DNA of 64,000 nt, taken from NCBI RefSeq assembly GCF_002162375.1, contig NZ_CP021425.1:3170766-3234765 (forward strand), in the 5' to 3' direction. Positions 26,197 through 35,396 of this stretch are shown one piece after another (position 1 is the stretch's first letter; the number at the start of each line of letters is the position of its first letter). This DNA comes from Oleiphilus messinensis. Its GTDB lineage: Bacteria > Pseudomonadota > Gammaproteobacteria > Pseudomonadales > Oleiphilaceae. The notes beneath the pieces are model-generated. The model saw only the letters and a list, made by a program, of their open reading frames with translations. It had not been told where the DNA came from and searched no databases. The translations under genes and the position numbers were made by a program.

Positions 26197-27324
26197 CTAG
26201 GTGTTTTTTGGCGTAGGATTGATTTTAAATTCCGGAGCCAGAGAATTATCGATAATTACAGACATTCCAGGGCGTAATTTGAACACCCCCGTCGAGACAA
26301 CCTGATCGCCCTCTGTAAGCCCATCTTCAACAATCACAAAATCACCATGACGCGCGCCAAGCCGAACAGGTTGTTGTTTTAATACTAATGCATCTGAATC
26401 TTCCGATTTAACAATAACAAACAACGAACTACCGAATGCGGTATGGTGCACGGAAGTTGCAGGAACCATCAGTGATTTTGATTGGAGATTTAATGCGATA
26501 CTTGCATTGACGAACATGCCTGGACGTAATTCTTTTTTGCTATTTTCAAGTGTGGCCTGCACGTGGATGGTACGGGTTACAGGATCGATATTGGCGTTAA
26601 GGGCAGTCACCTTCCCTGTGAAGCTCTTCCCCGGATACGCATCGGATTGAACTTCAACGGGTAAACCATTTTCGAGAGCCCCAATCCATTGCTGCGGCAG
26701 CGCAAATTCGACATAAACAGTTTTCAGTGCCTGAAGCGAAACGACTTCACTCCCCTTCTCCAAAAACTGGCCGGTGCTGACTTTACGAATACCCAGCTCT
26801 CCACTGAATGGAGCTCTAATCGTTTTCTTGGCAATAACCGCATCATAGTATCGAACTTTCGCATCAGTCTGATTTACATTTGTTTCAGCCGTATCCATTT
26901 CTGCCTGTGAAATATTACGTGTTTTGCTCAGTTCTTTGGCACGATCAAAGGCGATTTTAGCCCACTTTGCAGCAACCTGAGCTTCATACAGTTGGGCCTT
27001 TTCAACAGAGGACTCAAGAGTGACCAAAACATCACCTTTGCTCACTGAGCGTCCCGCTTCAAACAACACGCTATCAATTACGCCGTCAGTTTCTGCGCGG
27101 ATTGTCGTACCTTGGACGGCTGAAACTGAACCAACTGCCTTGATTTTAGGCTGCCAGGAATGTTCACTAACCGTATAAGCATTAACCTTCTCAGGCGGCA
27201 TAGTAAACGCTGCTCCAGCTTTTGCCATGGAGTCAAACTGATCCATTTTAGTGCCGACAATAGCTGCAACTAACGGTATAACGACGAGTAGCCCTACAAT
27301 AGACCACAGAATTTTCTTCAACAT
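26197..27324 (-). CDS. RND efflux membrane-fusion protein
   Basis: Periplasmic adaptor of 375 residues linking the RND pump to an outer-membrane channel. An N-terminal membrane anchor (about residues 5-24, no lipobox) is followed by a split lipoyl domain (GTTIRAETDGVIDSVLFEAG and APFSGELGIRKVSTGQF), an alpha-hairpin (QLYEAQVAAKWAKIAFDRA) and a beta-barrel domain ending GLTEGDQVVSTGVFKLRPG. It is first in a two-gene operon with the pump. The 281 bases upstream, shared with divergent yaaA, are AT-rich and hold both promoters; no regulator site was recognised with confidence. Confidence 0.93.
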   Translation of the reverse strand: MLKKILWSIVGLLVVIPLVAAIVGTKMDQFDSMAKAGAAFTMPPEKVNAYTVSEHSWQPKIKAVGSVSAVQGTTIRAETDGVIDSVLFEAGRSVSKGDVLVTLESSVEKAQLYEAQVAAKWAKIAFDRAKELSKTRNISQAEMDTAETNVNQTDAKVRYYDAVIAKKTIRAPFSGELGIRKVSTGQFLEKGSEVVSLQALKTVYVEFALPQQWIGALENGLPVEVQSDAYPGKSFTGKVTALNANIDPVTRTIHVQATLENSKKELRPGMFVNASIALNLQSKSLMVPATSVHHTAFGSSLFVIVKSEDSDALVLKQQPVRLGARHGDFVIVEDGLTEGDQVVSTGVFKLRPGMSVIIDNSLAPEFKINPTPKNT

Positions 27325-27605
27325 GGAATGTTTTACCTGCCTTAAATTCCGTTTACATTATGTTGTTTGAGAGGTTCAAAAGATGCAGATAGTATTCTGC
27401 TATAAGAAAATTACAGCTGACTCTTAATCAAGATTTTTTGTTATCGAGTAGCCAAACACTATAAACTTAACCAACCATATTAAACTTTATAAAAATAAAA
27501 ATCTCTGTCCATCACTCAGACAAAAGTCTAATAAACGCTTGTTTGTTACCTAAACATTTATATTAAATATCCGCTTTACTGAACATAATCAGGAATCACT
27601 TTTCT

Positions 27606-28376
27606 ATGTTGCTTGTTGTATCACCTGCCAAAACGCTTGACTTTACAACCCCTCCCGTTACAGATATTCATTCACAGCCAAAGATGCTATCTGAAAGTGA
27701 AATATTGATAGATCGTTGTCGGCAGCTGAGCCCCGCAGATATCGCAACGTTAATGAAAGTGAGCGACAACATTGCCCACTTGAACTGTGAACGATTCTCT
27801 CAATGGACAGCACCCTTCTCTACCGAAAACGCAAAACAGGCAATATTAGCGTTTAAAGGGGACGTGTATACGGGCCTGGATGCAGAGACGTTGTCAACAG
27901 AAGAATTCGAATTTGCTCAAAATCATCTGCGTATCCTTTCTGGGTTATACGGATTACTCAAACCTCTGGATTTAATTCAGGCTTATCGCCTGGAAATGGG
28001 CACAAAGCTTAAAAACTCACGCGGCAAAGATTTATACCAGTTTTGGGGGGAGCGTATTACGGATGAACTTAACAACGCCATGTCTGCTAATATGCCGCTG
28101 ATTAATCTGGCCTCTAATGAATATTTCAAAGCAGTTAACCCGAAAAAACTCAATGGGCCAGTAATTACACCGGTGTTCAAAGACTGCAAACGCGGACAGT
28201 ACAAGATAATTAGTTTTTACGCGAAAAAAGCGAGAGGAATGATGGCCCGTTATATTATCGAAAACAGGATTGTAACTCCGGAAGGATTAAAAACCTTTTG
28301 TGTGGATGATTATTATTTTGATGAGCAAGAATCAACTGATAGTCAGCTTGTTTTCAAACGCGAGGAAATCGTCTAA
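27606..28376 (+). CDS. yaaA: YaaA family peroxide-stress protein
   Basis: UPF0246/YaaA, 256 residues, the family length. In E. coli YaaA lowers free iron and limits Fenton damage during peroxide stress. Signatures: [12 protein letters not shown] at the start, [16 protein letters not shown] and YRLEMGTKL in the middle, [11 protein letters not shown] near the end. It is alone on the plus strand, divergent from the efflux operon, and convergent with the lipoprotein gene behind a strong hairpin. Confidence 0.95.
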   Translation: MLLVVSPAKTLDFTTPPVTDIHSQPKMLSESEILIDRCRQLSPADIATLMKVSDNIAHLNCERFSQWTAPFSTENAKQAILAFKGDVYTGLDAETLSTEEFEFAQNHLRILSGLYGLLKPLDLIQAYRLEMGTKLKNSRGKDLYQFWGERITDELNNAMSANMPLINLASNEYFKAVNPKKLNGPVITPVFKDCKRGQYKIISFYAKKARGMMARYIIENRIVTPEGLKTFCVDDYYFDEQESTDSQLVFKREEIV

Positions 28377-28395
28377 CTCAGAACATCTCCCGGCG

Positions 28396-28427
28396 TAACG
28401 ACCTGAAATGCTTACTGCAGGTCGTTA
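28396..28427. terminator. Hairpin between convergent yaaA and lipoprotein genes
   Basis: TAACGACCTG (28396-28405) and CAGGTCGTTA (28418-28427) form a perfect 10-base stem with a 12-base loop, 20 bases after yaaA and 23 bases beyond the lipoprotein stop. There is no good T run on either side, so it is a plausible shared 3' end structure rather than a textbook terminator. Confidence 0.55.
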
Positions 28428-28449
28428 TGTATTCGGCTATGTATCGTAT

Positions 28450-29196
28450 TTAGAAGAAGCTCCAACCCGAATTGTTCTTACAGATTAAATTGGAAACTTG
28501 ATCCTCTTCCCCGGATGCGAGCTTAATTGTATTCTCGATTGTCTGACATGAAGAAATGTGGGTTAGGTTCCCAGGTTTGACCTCATTATCAGAGATACCT
28601 TTCTGACTTCCCTGCTCATCTGGAACGATCGTAATTTCATGCATATATCCAACTACAATGCCATTCACTGATGTCAGGTACCACTCTGAATCATATACTT
28701 GAGCTTCCACAATCACCGATTCTGATTGCTTCAGTTTCATGATGATATCATCAGCTGTAGACGGCCCTTTTCTCACATTAGCAATCGCTGGGCGAACCTT
28801 GTAGGGCGCATCTACCGATTTTAAACCTTTGACGATATCAACCGATGAAGTATCAATATTAATATTCAGCGAGCCTGAATCAATAGCCAATACAGAACCG
28901 TTAGAACCAGTAGCATTGTTCGCCCAGTATTGAACTTCTCCAGTACGCAACGAGAGGCCTGCCATATGGTTTATTTGTTCAAAATCACTGGGCAATAGCT
29001 TCTGACTGATTGTGCTACTCAGATTGGTGTATAGTGACTTGGTAAACTCCAGACAATCCGACTTGCTTTGGTAATCTACACAATGAGCAGGTTTTGATTT
29101 GGTTTGATTATTTTGACTCGCTTGGCGATCTGGCACTGATTGACAAGCTGTAGTGAACAGTCCTGCAATTACGATTGTGGTTAGCTTTGAGTTCAT
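28450..29196 (-). CDS. Lipoprotein with SH3-like domain
   Basis: 248 residues. The signal peptide ends in a lipobox (LFTTAC, Cys near residue 18), so it should be lipid-anchored in the envelope. Residues about 130-190 (KVRPAIANVRKGPSTADDII to GYMHEIT) look like a bacterial SH3 domain, which often binds cell-wall peptides. The middle and the Cys-containing C-terminus (SSCQTIENT, LICKNNSGW) match no family I know. A role in the cell envelope is likely; nothing more specific is supported. Confidence 0.7.
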   Translation of the reverse strand: MNSKLTTIVIAGLFTTACQSVPDRQASQNNQTKSKPAHCVDYQSKSDCLEFTKSLYTNLSSTISQKLLPSDFEQINHMAGLSLRTGEVQYWANNATGSNGSVLAIDSGSLNINIDTSSVDIVKGLKSVDAPYKVRPAIANVRKGPSTADDIIMKLKQSESVIVEAQVYDSEWYLTSVNGIVVGYMHEITIVPDEQGSQKGISDNEVKPGNLTHISSCQTIENTIKLASGEEDQVSNLICKNNSGWSFF

Positions 29197-29517
29197 CGAA
29201 AACCCCTTAATCTGTTTATCCCTGAAAATTCCATTTTTAACAACGATAGTTTGTTATTGTTCTCGAATTATGATCCCGAGCAATAATTGATAACAAGCTG
29301 TTCCATTTTTTTCGGATGCAATCATACCATGTTAAAAAACGATATTTTAGGGTGTTTTTTGCAAAGTATCTAAATTTCGTTATTTAGGTTAATTGCACGG
29401 ATCTCAAATTCATAAAGCTAGTGTATGAATGCATATTCTCTGTATGGTCGTATTGCCTTTGTTGGCTATGAAACGTATATTGGGAAGCGTAAGTTCATCA
29501 GAGGTTGTTAATTGTAA
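29197..29517. other. Divergent intergenic region, lipoprotein / AraC regulator
   Basis: AT-rich DNA without an open frame of coding character. It must hold the two divergent promoters. A loose inverted repeat AACAA-N7-TTGTT is visible near 29239-29255, too weak to name as an operator. Confidence 0.5.
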
Positions 29518-30552
29518 ATGCAATCCACCATGCCCAGCATTGGTAACTCGTCTGTAATGGCGATCGTCACCTACTTAGACAAATCAGGTATCTCCATTGA
29601 CCAAATTAGTCGCCATTCAGGAATTGAACTAAGAAGTCTGGAATCTGAAGATGCCCGTCTGGCACTTAAAGACTATGTTGCGTTATGGCACTCAGCCATC
29701 GAACTTTCGAAAAACCCTGCACTCGGCCTGGAAATCGGGAAGTGGTTTGACGCCTCAAAAGTAGGCTTGGTGGGTCAAGTATTGTTCCATAGCAAGACAC
29801 TTGAAGATGGTATCAAAGAATACGTAAGACTCTATTGTCTGGTCAATGACGCAATCACCCTCACCTACTATATTGAAGGGTCAAATGCAGTCCTCCGATT
29901 CAATTACATCAATCCAGACTATTACTGTATTCCTGACATTGAAAGAACATTGGTACTCTCACTTTTTCGGAGTCGTTATGTCACTGAAAAACCCATTCGA
30001 TGGAGTGCGGTTCGATTTCAGCACGCTCCGCCTGCCTACTCGGCTCAGTACAGATCTACCTTCAACTGTCCGGTCTATTTCAACGAACCCCACTGCGAAA
30101 TTGTGTTTGATCGCGAGTACCTGAATTTAAACTCACGTGTTCGGAATCCCTATATCGGATCTGCAGCTTTACGGTACGCCAACGATCTTTTGAAAAAGAT
30201 TTTCAGGCGATCCATCGTGGATAAAGTAAATTCATTGATTCATGAAAATATCGGGACGGGTGAAATTGACAGCGATTTTATTGCAGCACGATTGAATATG
30301 AGCAGACAAACGCTGTACCGAAAGCTTAAAAATGAAGGGGTATCTTTCCAGCAGTTGCTCGAAGAAGCAAGATACTCTCAAGCCCGAATACTGCTCTCGG
30401 AATCAGACACATCGCTTACGGAAATTGCGCTTGCCCTTGGATTTTCTGATGTGAGTGCTTTTAGCCGGGCATTTAAACGCTGGAGCGGAGTGAGTCCGAA
30501 GAATTTTCGGAATCACTCTGAAGAGCTTACGCGGATACAGCATTCGATGTAA
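29518..30552 (+). CDS. AraC-family regulator (OruR/MmsR-like layout)
   Basis: 344 residues: an N-terminal arabinose-binding-like domain of the type found in OruR and other amino-acid or lipid regulators, then a two-helix-turn-helix DNA-binding domain ([20 protein letters not shown] and [20 protein letters not shown], closing with [10 protein letters not shown]). It would activate genes in answer to a small molecule. Its 3' end overlaps that of the convergent acyl carrier protein gene by 26 bases. No obvious target operon is adjacent. AGAGG is about 15 bases before the ATG, so a slightly later start (29530) remains possible. Confidence 0.9.
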   Translation: MQSTMPSIGNSSVMAIVTYLDKSGISIDQISRHSGIELRSLESEDARLALKDYVALWHSAIELSKNPALGLEIGKWFDASKVGLVGQVLFHSKTLEDGIKEYVRLYCLVNDAITLTYYIEGSNAVLRFNYINPDYYCIPDIERTLVLSLFRSRYVTEKPIRWSAVRFQHAPPAYSAQYRSTFNCPVYFNEPHCEIVFDREYLNLNSRVRNPYIGSAALRYANDLLKKIFRRSIVDKVNSLIHENIGTGEIDSDFIAARLNMSRQTLYRKLKNEGVSFQQLLEEARYSQARILLSESDTSLTEIALALGFSDVSAFSRAFKRWSGVSPKNFRNHSEELTRIQHSM

Positions 30553-30769
30553 GTAATTCAACGACATCACTTACAGTTTTGATTTGCTCGGCTTGATCCT
30601 CCGGAATTTCACATCCAAACTCCTCTTCCAGAGCCATAATCAATTCGACCGTGTCCAGGCTGTCCGCCCCCAAATCCTCAATAAAGCGTGCCTCAGGCAC
30701 AATTGCACTGGTTTCAACGTCAAGCTGAGTCGCAACTACTGTTTTCACTTTTTCAAATATATCAGACAT
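30527..30769 (-). CDS. acpP: Acyl carrier protein
   Basis: 80-residue carrier protein with the phosphopantetheine attachment Ser at residue 37 ([12 protein letters not shown]), strongly acidic and close to the standard fatty-acid ACP in length and sequence. The ATG at 30769 has AAGGA about seven bases upstream and gives the canonical N-terminus; an upstream in-frame extension is not needed. It is not in a fab cluster, so it may be a second ACP or a relocated housekeeping copy. Its end overlaps the convergent AraC gene. Confidence 0.93.
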   Translation of the reverse strand: MSDIFEKVKTVVATQLDVETSAIVPEARFIEDLGADSLDTVELIMALEEEFGCEIPEDQAEQIKTVSDVVELLTSNAVSA

Positions 30770-31019
30770 ATTGAATCCTTGATTTTCTTTTAGAATATTC
30801 GTTATGCAAGCCATTAGGGCACATTGTCGACTAAATAACGATTAAATCACTATATTCCAAGGGGTTTTGTTCAGCTTGTCTTCATCCTTATTTTTTTTGT
30901 CTATTTGTAACTAAAATTCGAATCCGAACATTTTTTCATACCAGAATGCGTTACACTTAATGCTGTCGAAAATTGAGAACACTCAATACTCAAAATTCAT
31001 CAGGAGTTTCAATAAAGGT

Positions 31020-31778
31020 ATGACTCAACAAAGACGTCAGGATCTCATTGTCGAGAAGGTCAAACAAAGTGGCTTTGTTACAATCGACGAACTGGTCGAA
31101 GAATTTCAAGTCACGCCACAGACCATTCGGCGGGATTTGAACCAGCTGGCTGAAGAAAAAAAAATCAGGCGACATCATGGTGGCGCAGGGATTGATTCCA
31201 GCACAGTCAATACAGAGTACAATGACCGGAAGATAATGAACCTCACTGAAAAGGAGCGAATTGCCAGGGAGTTAGTGAAAATGATTCCTGATGGCTCCTC
31301 GCTTTTCATCAATATCGGTACGACAACGGAAACGGTTGCAAGAGCGCTATTGGATCACCATAACCTCCGGATCGTCACCAACAACATTCATGTAGCCAGT
31401 ATATTGAGCGCCAAAGAGGATTTTTCGGTCATTATTGCCGGCGGTGAAGTCAGAGCCAGAGATGGTGGAATCGTTGGGGAAGCAACACGGGATTTTATAG
31501 ATCAATTTCAAATGGATTTTGGCATCATTGGTATTAGCGGAATTCATACCGACGGATCACTATTGGACTTCGACTACCGTGAAGTACGGGTCGCACAAAC
31601 GATCATTACAAATTCGAATCATGTGCTGTTGGCCGCTGATCACTCAAAATTCGGTCGCAAAGCGATGGTGAGGCTCGGAAACATTAGCCAGGCAGATCAT
31701 TTTTTTACCGATCAAACACCTCCGCCGGAGATAAACGATATATTGATCGATAATCGAGTCAGTTTACATATCGTATAA
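31020..31778 (+). CDS. glpR: DeoR-family repressor GlpR
   Basis: Glycerol-3-phosphate-responsive repressor. From the ATG at 31020 it aligns along its length with E. coli GlpR as I remember it: a helix-turn-helix (VTIDELVEEFQVTPQTIRRDL), then IRRHHGGA, the sugar-phosphate sensing core (LFINIGTTTETVARALL, LRIVTNN, IAGGEVRARDGGIVGEA) and DHSKFGRKAMV. The frame extends 20 codons upstream to another ATG (30960), but that part does not match the family. No glpD, glpF or glpK gene is in the window, so it acts in trans or its regulon has moved. Confidence 0.92.
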   Translation: MTQQRRQDLIVEKVKQSGFVTIDELVEEFQVTPQTIRRDLNQLAEEKKIRRHHGGAGIDSSTVNTEYNDRKIMNLTEKERIARELVKMIPDGSSLFINIGTTTETVARALLDHHNLRIVTNNIHVASILSAKEDFSVIIAGGEVRARDGGIVGEATRDFIDQFQMDFGIIGISGIHTDGSLLDFDYREVRVAQTIITNSNHVLLAADHSKFGRKAMVRLGNISQADHFFTDQTPPPEINDILIDNRVSLHIV

Positions 31779-31791
31779 ACGATGTCGGCCC

Positions 31792-33333
31792 CTACCAGGT
31801 ATCGTAATAGTAGCCCATCGGATTAAACGGACTGAAAGCGAATTTAGCCGGGAATCCTGGTGAAATCAGAACCATAGGCGGAACCGGAAAGCCACGTTTT
31901 CGGAGCATTGCTCGCTGTTCACGGGACAATAAATTCAGGCCGAAAACCAGGTCAGGAACTTCATGCCTCCATTTTGAACCGTGGTCGAGGCTTGACAGCT
32001 TTAGCGTAAAAGTTGATTTTGTAAGTTCAATTGAAGCATCTCGAAACGGTGGAATATCTCGCTCGTGAATTGGCTTTCCTGAAAGCATTCGATTCAGAAT
32101 CAAACGTTGGATAGTGATCAGATAACGATACAACTCCCCATCGAATTGAGCGCTTTCCCCCAGATATCCAAGTCCAGCATTAACAGAAGCATTTTGCCAT
32201 AACCGGTTCAGTGGTGACCAATGCCGGGAGACCAGTGCCGACTTTATATTATTACGATAATCATCCAGCCTTTTCTTAGTTAACGTTTGAGGAATATCCT
32301 GTCCTTTTTCGAGGAAAGAATGGGCAACATAATTAATCCAGATTTCAAAATCAGTAAGTTCCTGCATCAATGTTCTGCTAATGTTTTCGACTTGCAGAGG
32401 GCGAAAGTGGTGACGAATAGCTTCAGAACGAACACGATTAATTATCAGAGCCAGCTGCTCACTTTGTTCCAGTAACATTGCATCCAGTTTCAAATTGGCT
32501 TCGGTCAAGGGTAAATCCGAAAGCGCTAAAGGTTCAGGATAATTCGGCCTCCCCTCTTTCACCTCTTTGATGTCCGATATGAGCTCAGAATAGCTCACCG
32601 TCGCGATGATGAACGAATACAACAGAATCGTGTACACAATGGCAAAGATAACCATGAACCACTGACTACGCTTGAGGATGACTTTACGACTTGAGCTCGG
32701 ATTATGCTTTATTTCGCTGATTACGATGAACAGCGGACCAATAAAACCAAGAGAAGACAAAGCTGGGGGCAAGGTTCTGGATTCAACATAATGATATGAG
32801 GCAATACAAAAAGCGGCCATTGGAATCAGGAATAGCGCACCGTAGGTGTCTATTCCGCTCGCCAATGGGTATACGGAAGATAGTAGCAACCAATCGAGAA
32901 GGACGATACAAAAAAACCAGACCACTCCCCGGGAGAGCCATTTGTCAACACGGCGTTCTCCCAGAAACGGCCATACCAGCTCGAACTTATGATAGCGGTT
33001 TAGATCACCACTCCCCTTACCCAGCCATAAACTCAAATCATTTGTGCTCGATGTAGCCGAACAATTATCCATTTTTTCTGTCGACACGGCATTACTGCCT
33101 GGATCAGTGGCTTGAACGTTGGGAGCCTCCGTTGTGACGTCCTGCCGATATTTCTTTCGCTTTTTATTTTTCAGATTTATTGGTTCGTCGTTCTGATACT
33201 TTTGGTACTTTTGATACTTTTGGTATTTCGCAAAGTAGAGACCGCAAGACAGGCATTTTTCAGCGTTAATTGCACTAGAATTGCATTTAGGGCAAGAGGA
33301 ATATTCGTAAGGACAGTGGTTGGAATCAGTCAA
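31792..33333 (-). CDS. Zinc-ribbon membrane protein of unknown function with KYQ repeat
   Basis: 513 residues, family not recognised. The N-terminus has a zinc-ribbon pattern (SCPKC and KCLSCGLYF), followed by four copies of Lys-Tyr-Gln, then a basic, disordered linker. Three or four membrane segments occupy about residues 135-260 (for example VVWFFCIVLLDWLLL and FMVIFAIVYTILLYSFIIA). The C-terminal half is soluble, with a helical stretch and a Pro-rich end (FPVPPMVLISPGFP). It is 49 bases downstream of nhaA on the same strand, so co-transcription is possible. The zinc ribbon suggests a cytoplasmic N-terminus that binds protein or nucleic acid. Confidence 0.75.
   Translation of the reverse strand: MTDSNHCPYEYSSCPKCNSSAINAEKCLSCGLYFAKYQKYQKYQKYQNDEPINLKNKKRKKYRQDVTTEAPNVQATDPGSNAVSTEKMDNCSATSSTNDLSLWLGKGSGDLNRYHKFELVWPFLGERRVDKWLSRGVVWFFCIVLLDWLLLSSVYPLASGIDTYGALFLIPMAAFCIASYHYVESRTLPPALSSLGFIGPLFIVISEIKHNPSSSRKVILKRSQWFMVIFAIVYTILLYSFIIATVSYSELISDIKEVKEGRPNYPEPLALSDLPLTEANLKLDAMLLEQSEQLALIINRVRSEAIRHHFRPLQVENISRTLMQELTDFEIWINYVAHSFLEKGQDIPQTLTKKRLDDYRNNIKSALVSRHWSPLNRLWQNASVNAGLGYLGESAQFDGELYRYLITIQRLILNRMLSGKPIHERDIPPFRDASIELTKSTFTLKLSSLDHGSKWRHEVPDLVFGLNLLSREQRAMLRKRGFPVPPMVLISPGFPAKFAFSPFNPMGYYYDTW
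33193..33228 (-). repeat. Four 9-base repeats encoding KYQ
   Basis: Tandem 9-base units (minus strand AARTAYCAR type) in the zinc-ribbon protein gene. The period is a multiple of three, so copy-number change by slippage would alter linker length without breaking the frame. Confidence 0.85.
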
Positions 33334-33382
33334 CGAATATTCCTCAAAGTGAAGGCATTAAATTGTATATCATGCCTCGGGG

Positions 33383-34774
33383 TTAATGATGTGCTTCCGG
33401 TTTTGTGGTCTCAGACGGACGTTTGGTAAAAAAGATTAACCACATTATTCCACTGACACCTGAGACTAATGACGCAAGCAAAATCCCGGTCTTCGCCTTT
33501 AAAAGATCTTCTGTGTAGCCAGCAAAACCAAGATCAGCGATGAAAATTGACATGGTAAAGCCAATCCCACCCAACATACCAACACCAATTATATGATTAA
33601 AGTTCAACCCTTCTGGTAGAGGTGAAACCCCCATTTTCCAGGCAATCCAGGTGGGCACTGTTATCCCTATCAGTTTACCAATGAACAAGCCCATGAATAC
33701 ACCAAGTGTAACCTGATCTTGCATGAGCGCTGTAATCTCGATATTGCCCATCGGTACGCCCGCGTTGGCAAGCGCAAATACCGGAATGATAATGTACGCT
33801 ACAGGTAGATGAAGCTGATGTTCCAGACGTTGAGCGGGGGCTTGCACCAGTGCAACACCAGTCCCTAACGAACTCACTTTTGCGCGGAGCTTATCGTTGT
33901 GAATGATGTCAGCGCCATCTTGCAATGCTCGACCCATCTTACGCACCAGCTCACTCACATGACTGATAAATTTCTCCGGGTTGTATTTTGGTCTGATAGG
34001 GATCGTAAACGCGAGAACAATACCCGCAATTGTGGCATGCACACCACTGGAGAGCATGCACATCCAAAGACCTATGCCGAACACCACATACACAAGAGTT
34101 CGTCTGACCCCCATAAGATTCAAGGATACAAGAGCGAATACGAATGCCGCAGCACCAAACAAGGCAGTTACGTTCAAATCAGAAGTATAAAATAGCGCAA
34201 TAACCAGAACAGCGCCCAAATCATCCACAATGGCCAGTGCGATCAGGAAGGTCAAAAGTGTTTTCGGAATGCGAGCCCCCAAGAGACTCAAAGCACCGAC
34301 AGCAAACGCAATATCCGTTGCCATAGGTACCCCCCAACCTTTGATCGTATGTCCTTCAGTATTGAACAACAGGTATACACCCGCTGGTACAACCATACCG
34401 CCGATTGCTGCGAATATTGGCAAAAGGGCCTTTCTGATTTCCGCCAATTCACCCACAAGCAATTCTCGTTTTAACTCCAAGCCCATAACGAAGAAGAAAA
34501 GCGCCATTAATGCTTCGTTAATCCAGTGGTGAACTGAAAGCCCGAATAATTTGTCACCAAAGCCCAGCTTGATTTCTGTATGCAATAAATGCTGATAAGC
34601 TTCGTGAAAGTGGCTGTTCGCAATAATGAGCGCAACAACCGTACAGATCATCAGCAAAATACCACTGGTAGTTTGCCTGTGAATAAATTCTTCCAGTGGC
34701 GTTAGAACTGAATCCAGCGCTTTTTCCCATGGTGCGATATAAACACCTTTTTCATTTTTACTTTTCTTTAACAT
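33383..34774 (-). CDS. nhaA: Na+/H+ antiporter NhaA
   Basis: Inner-membrane antiporter exporting sodium in exchange for protons; important for salt and alkaline pH tolerance. 463 residues, longer than the 388 of E. coli, with extra N-terminal and loop sequence (a longer cytoplasmic stretch around residues 275-320). Key residues are visible: the two adjacent Asp in ALAIVDDLGAVLVIALF and the Asp in MATDIAFAVGAL. GLELKRELLVGEL is the conserved early motif. It fits a sodium-rich habitat. No NhaR-like regulator is adjacent. Confidence 0.96.
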   Translation of the reverse strand: MLKKSKNEKGVYIAPWEKALDSVLTPLEEFIHRQTTSGILLMICTVVALIIANSHFHEAYQHLLHTEIKLGFGDKLFGLSVHHWINEALMALFFFVMGLELKRELLVGELAEIRKALLPIFAAIGGMVVPAGVYLLFNTEGHTIKGWGVPMATDIAFAVGALSLLGARIPKTLLTFLIALAIVDDLGAVLVIALFYTSDLNVTALFGAAAFVFALVSLNLMGVRRTLVYVVFGIGLWMCMLSSGVHATIAGIVLAFTIPIRPKYNPEKFISHVSELVRKMGRALQDGADIIHNDKLRAKVSSLGTGVALVQAPAQRLEHQLHLPVAYIIIPVFALANAGVPMGNIEITALMQDQVTLGVFMGLFIGKLIGITVPTWIAWKMGVSPLPEGLNFNHIIGVGMLGGIGFTMSIFIADLGFAGYTEDLLKAKTGILLASLVSGVSGIMWLIFFTKRPSETTKPEAHH

Positions 34775-34855
34775 ATTGCCTCTAAGATTGTTCCTAGCCT
34801 TCCAGTATCTGGTGATAAGTTACTAAGGGATTAAAACCTTCACATCACTCAACAA

Positions 34856-35158
34856 TTAGATCACTGTATCGAATCCTTCAAATTCAGGGTGCCCCAGATA
34901 GAGACCTTTATTTCCACCAGCTGATCCGTGCGCTTTGCGAAATGCTTCTGATTTCGTCCAATGCGTAAAATCCTCTCTGGATTGCCAGGTGGAGTGAGAA
35001 GCGAATAACGTATACTCGGCATTAGAATCACCTTGAAGTAAATTGAACGAAATAAATCCGGGAACTTCATCGAGATAGGTTTCCCGATTTTTCCATACAG
35101 TAATAAAGTCTTCTTCCTTACCCGGAACAATTTTAAAGCGATTCATAGCAATAAACAT
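34856..35158 (-). CDS. IsdG-family haem-degrading monooxygenase (ABM fold)
   Basis: 100-residue ferredoxin-like ABM-domain protein. The three residues essential in staphylococcal IsdG (Asn, Trp and His near positions 7, 67 and 77) all appear at matching places: Asn6 (IAMNRF), Trp67 (HWTKS) and His77 (RKAHGS). That supports haem breakdown for iron recovery rather than an antibiotic-synthesis role. It probably works as a dimer in the cytoplasm. No haem uptake genes are adjacent; it lies 81 bases upstream of nhaA on the same strand. Confidence 0.82.
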   Translation of the reverse strand: MFIAMNRFKIVPGKEEDFITVWKNRETYLDEVPGFISFNLLQGDSNAEYTLFASHSTWQSREDFTHWTKSEAFRKAHGSAGGNKGLYLGHPEFEGFDTVI

Positions 35159-35336
35159 GGTTTTTCCTTAACAAACAATGACACAGCCAGCTGTAAGACT
35201 AACACAAATCAGATTCAGTACGAAAAACTAAGCATATAACTTCGCACCGATAAACCCTACACTATACTTTAACGGATAAATGACATTTTTGGATTAAATC
35301 TTTTTTATCTGACACGATGGTACGCGATAACACTAA

Positions 35337-35343
35337 GAGGAGG
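35337..35343 (+). promoter_or_regulatory. Strong Shine-Dalgarno without a matching start codon
   Basis: GAGGAGG stands 53 bases before the annotated pilin start. The nearest useful in-frame codon at normal distance is CTG (35349), which would give a 27-residue prepilin leader. TTG 35344 is too close and out of frame with the pilin. Confidence 0.45.
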
Positions 35344-35396
35344 TTGTTCTGCTTAAAATCAAGGAAGCGGGCTATTCAAACAGGAACCCGGAACGA

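Noticed and set aside
30911-30930. TTCGAATCC resembling a tRNA T-loop
   Set aside because: No acceptor, D or anticodon stems can be drawn around it.
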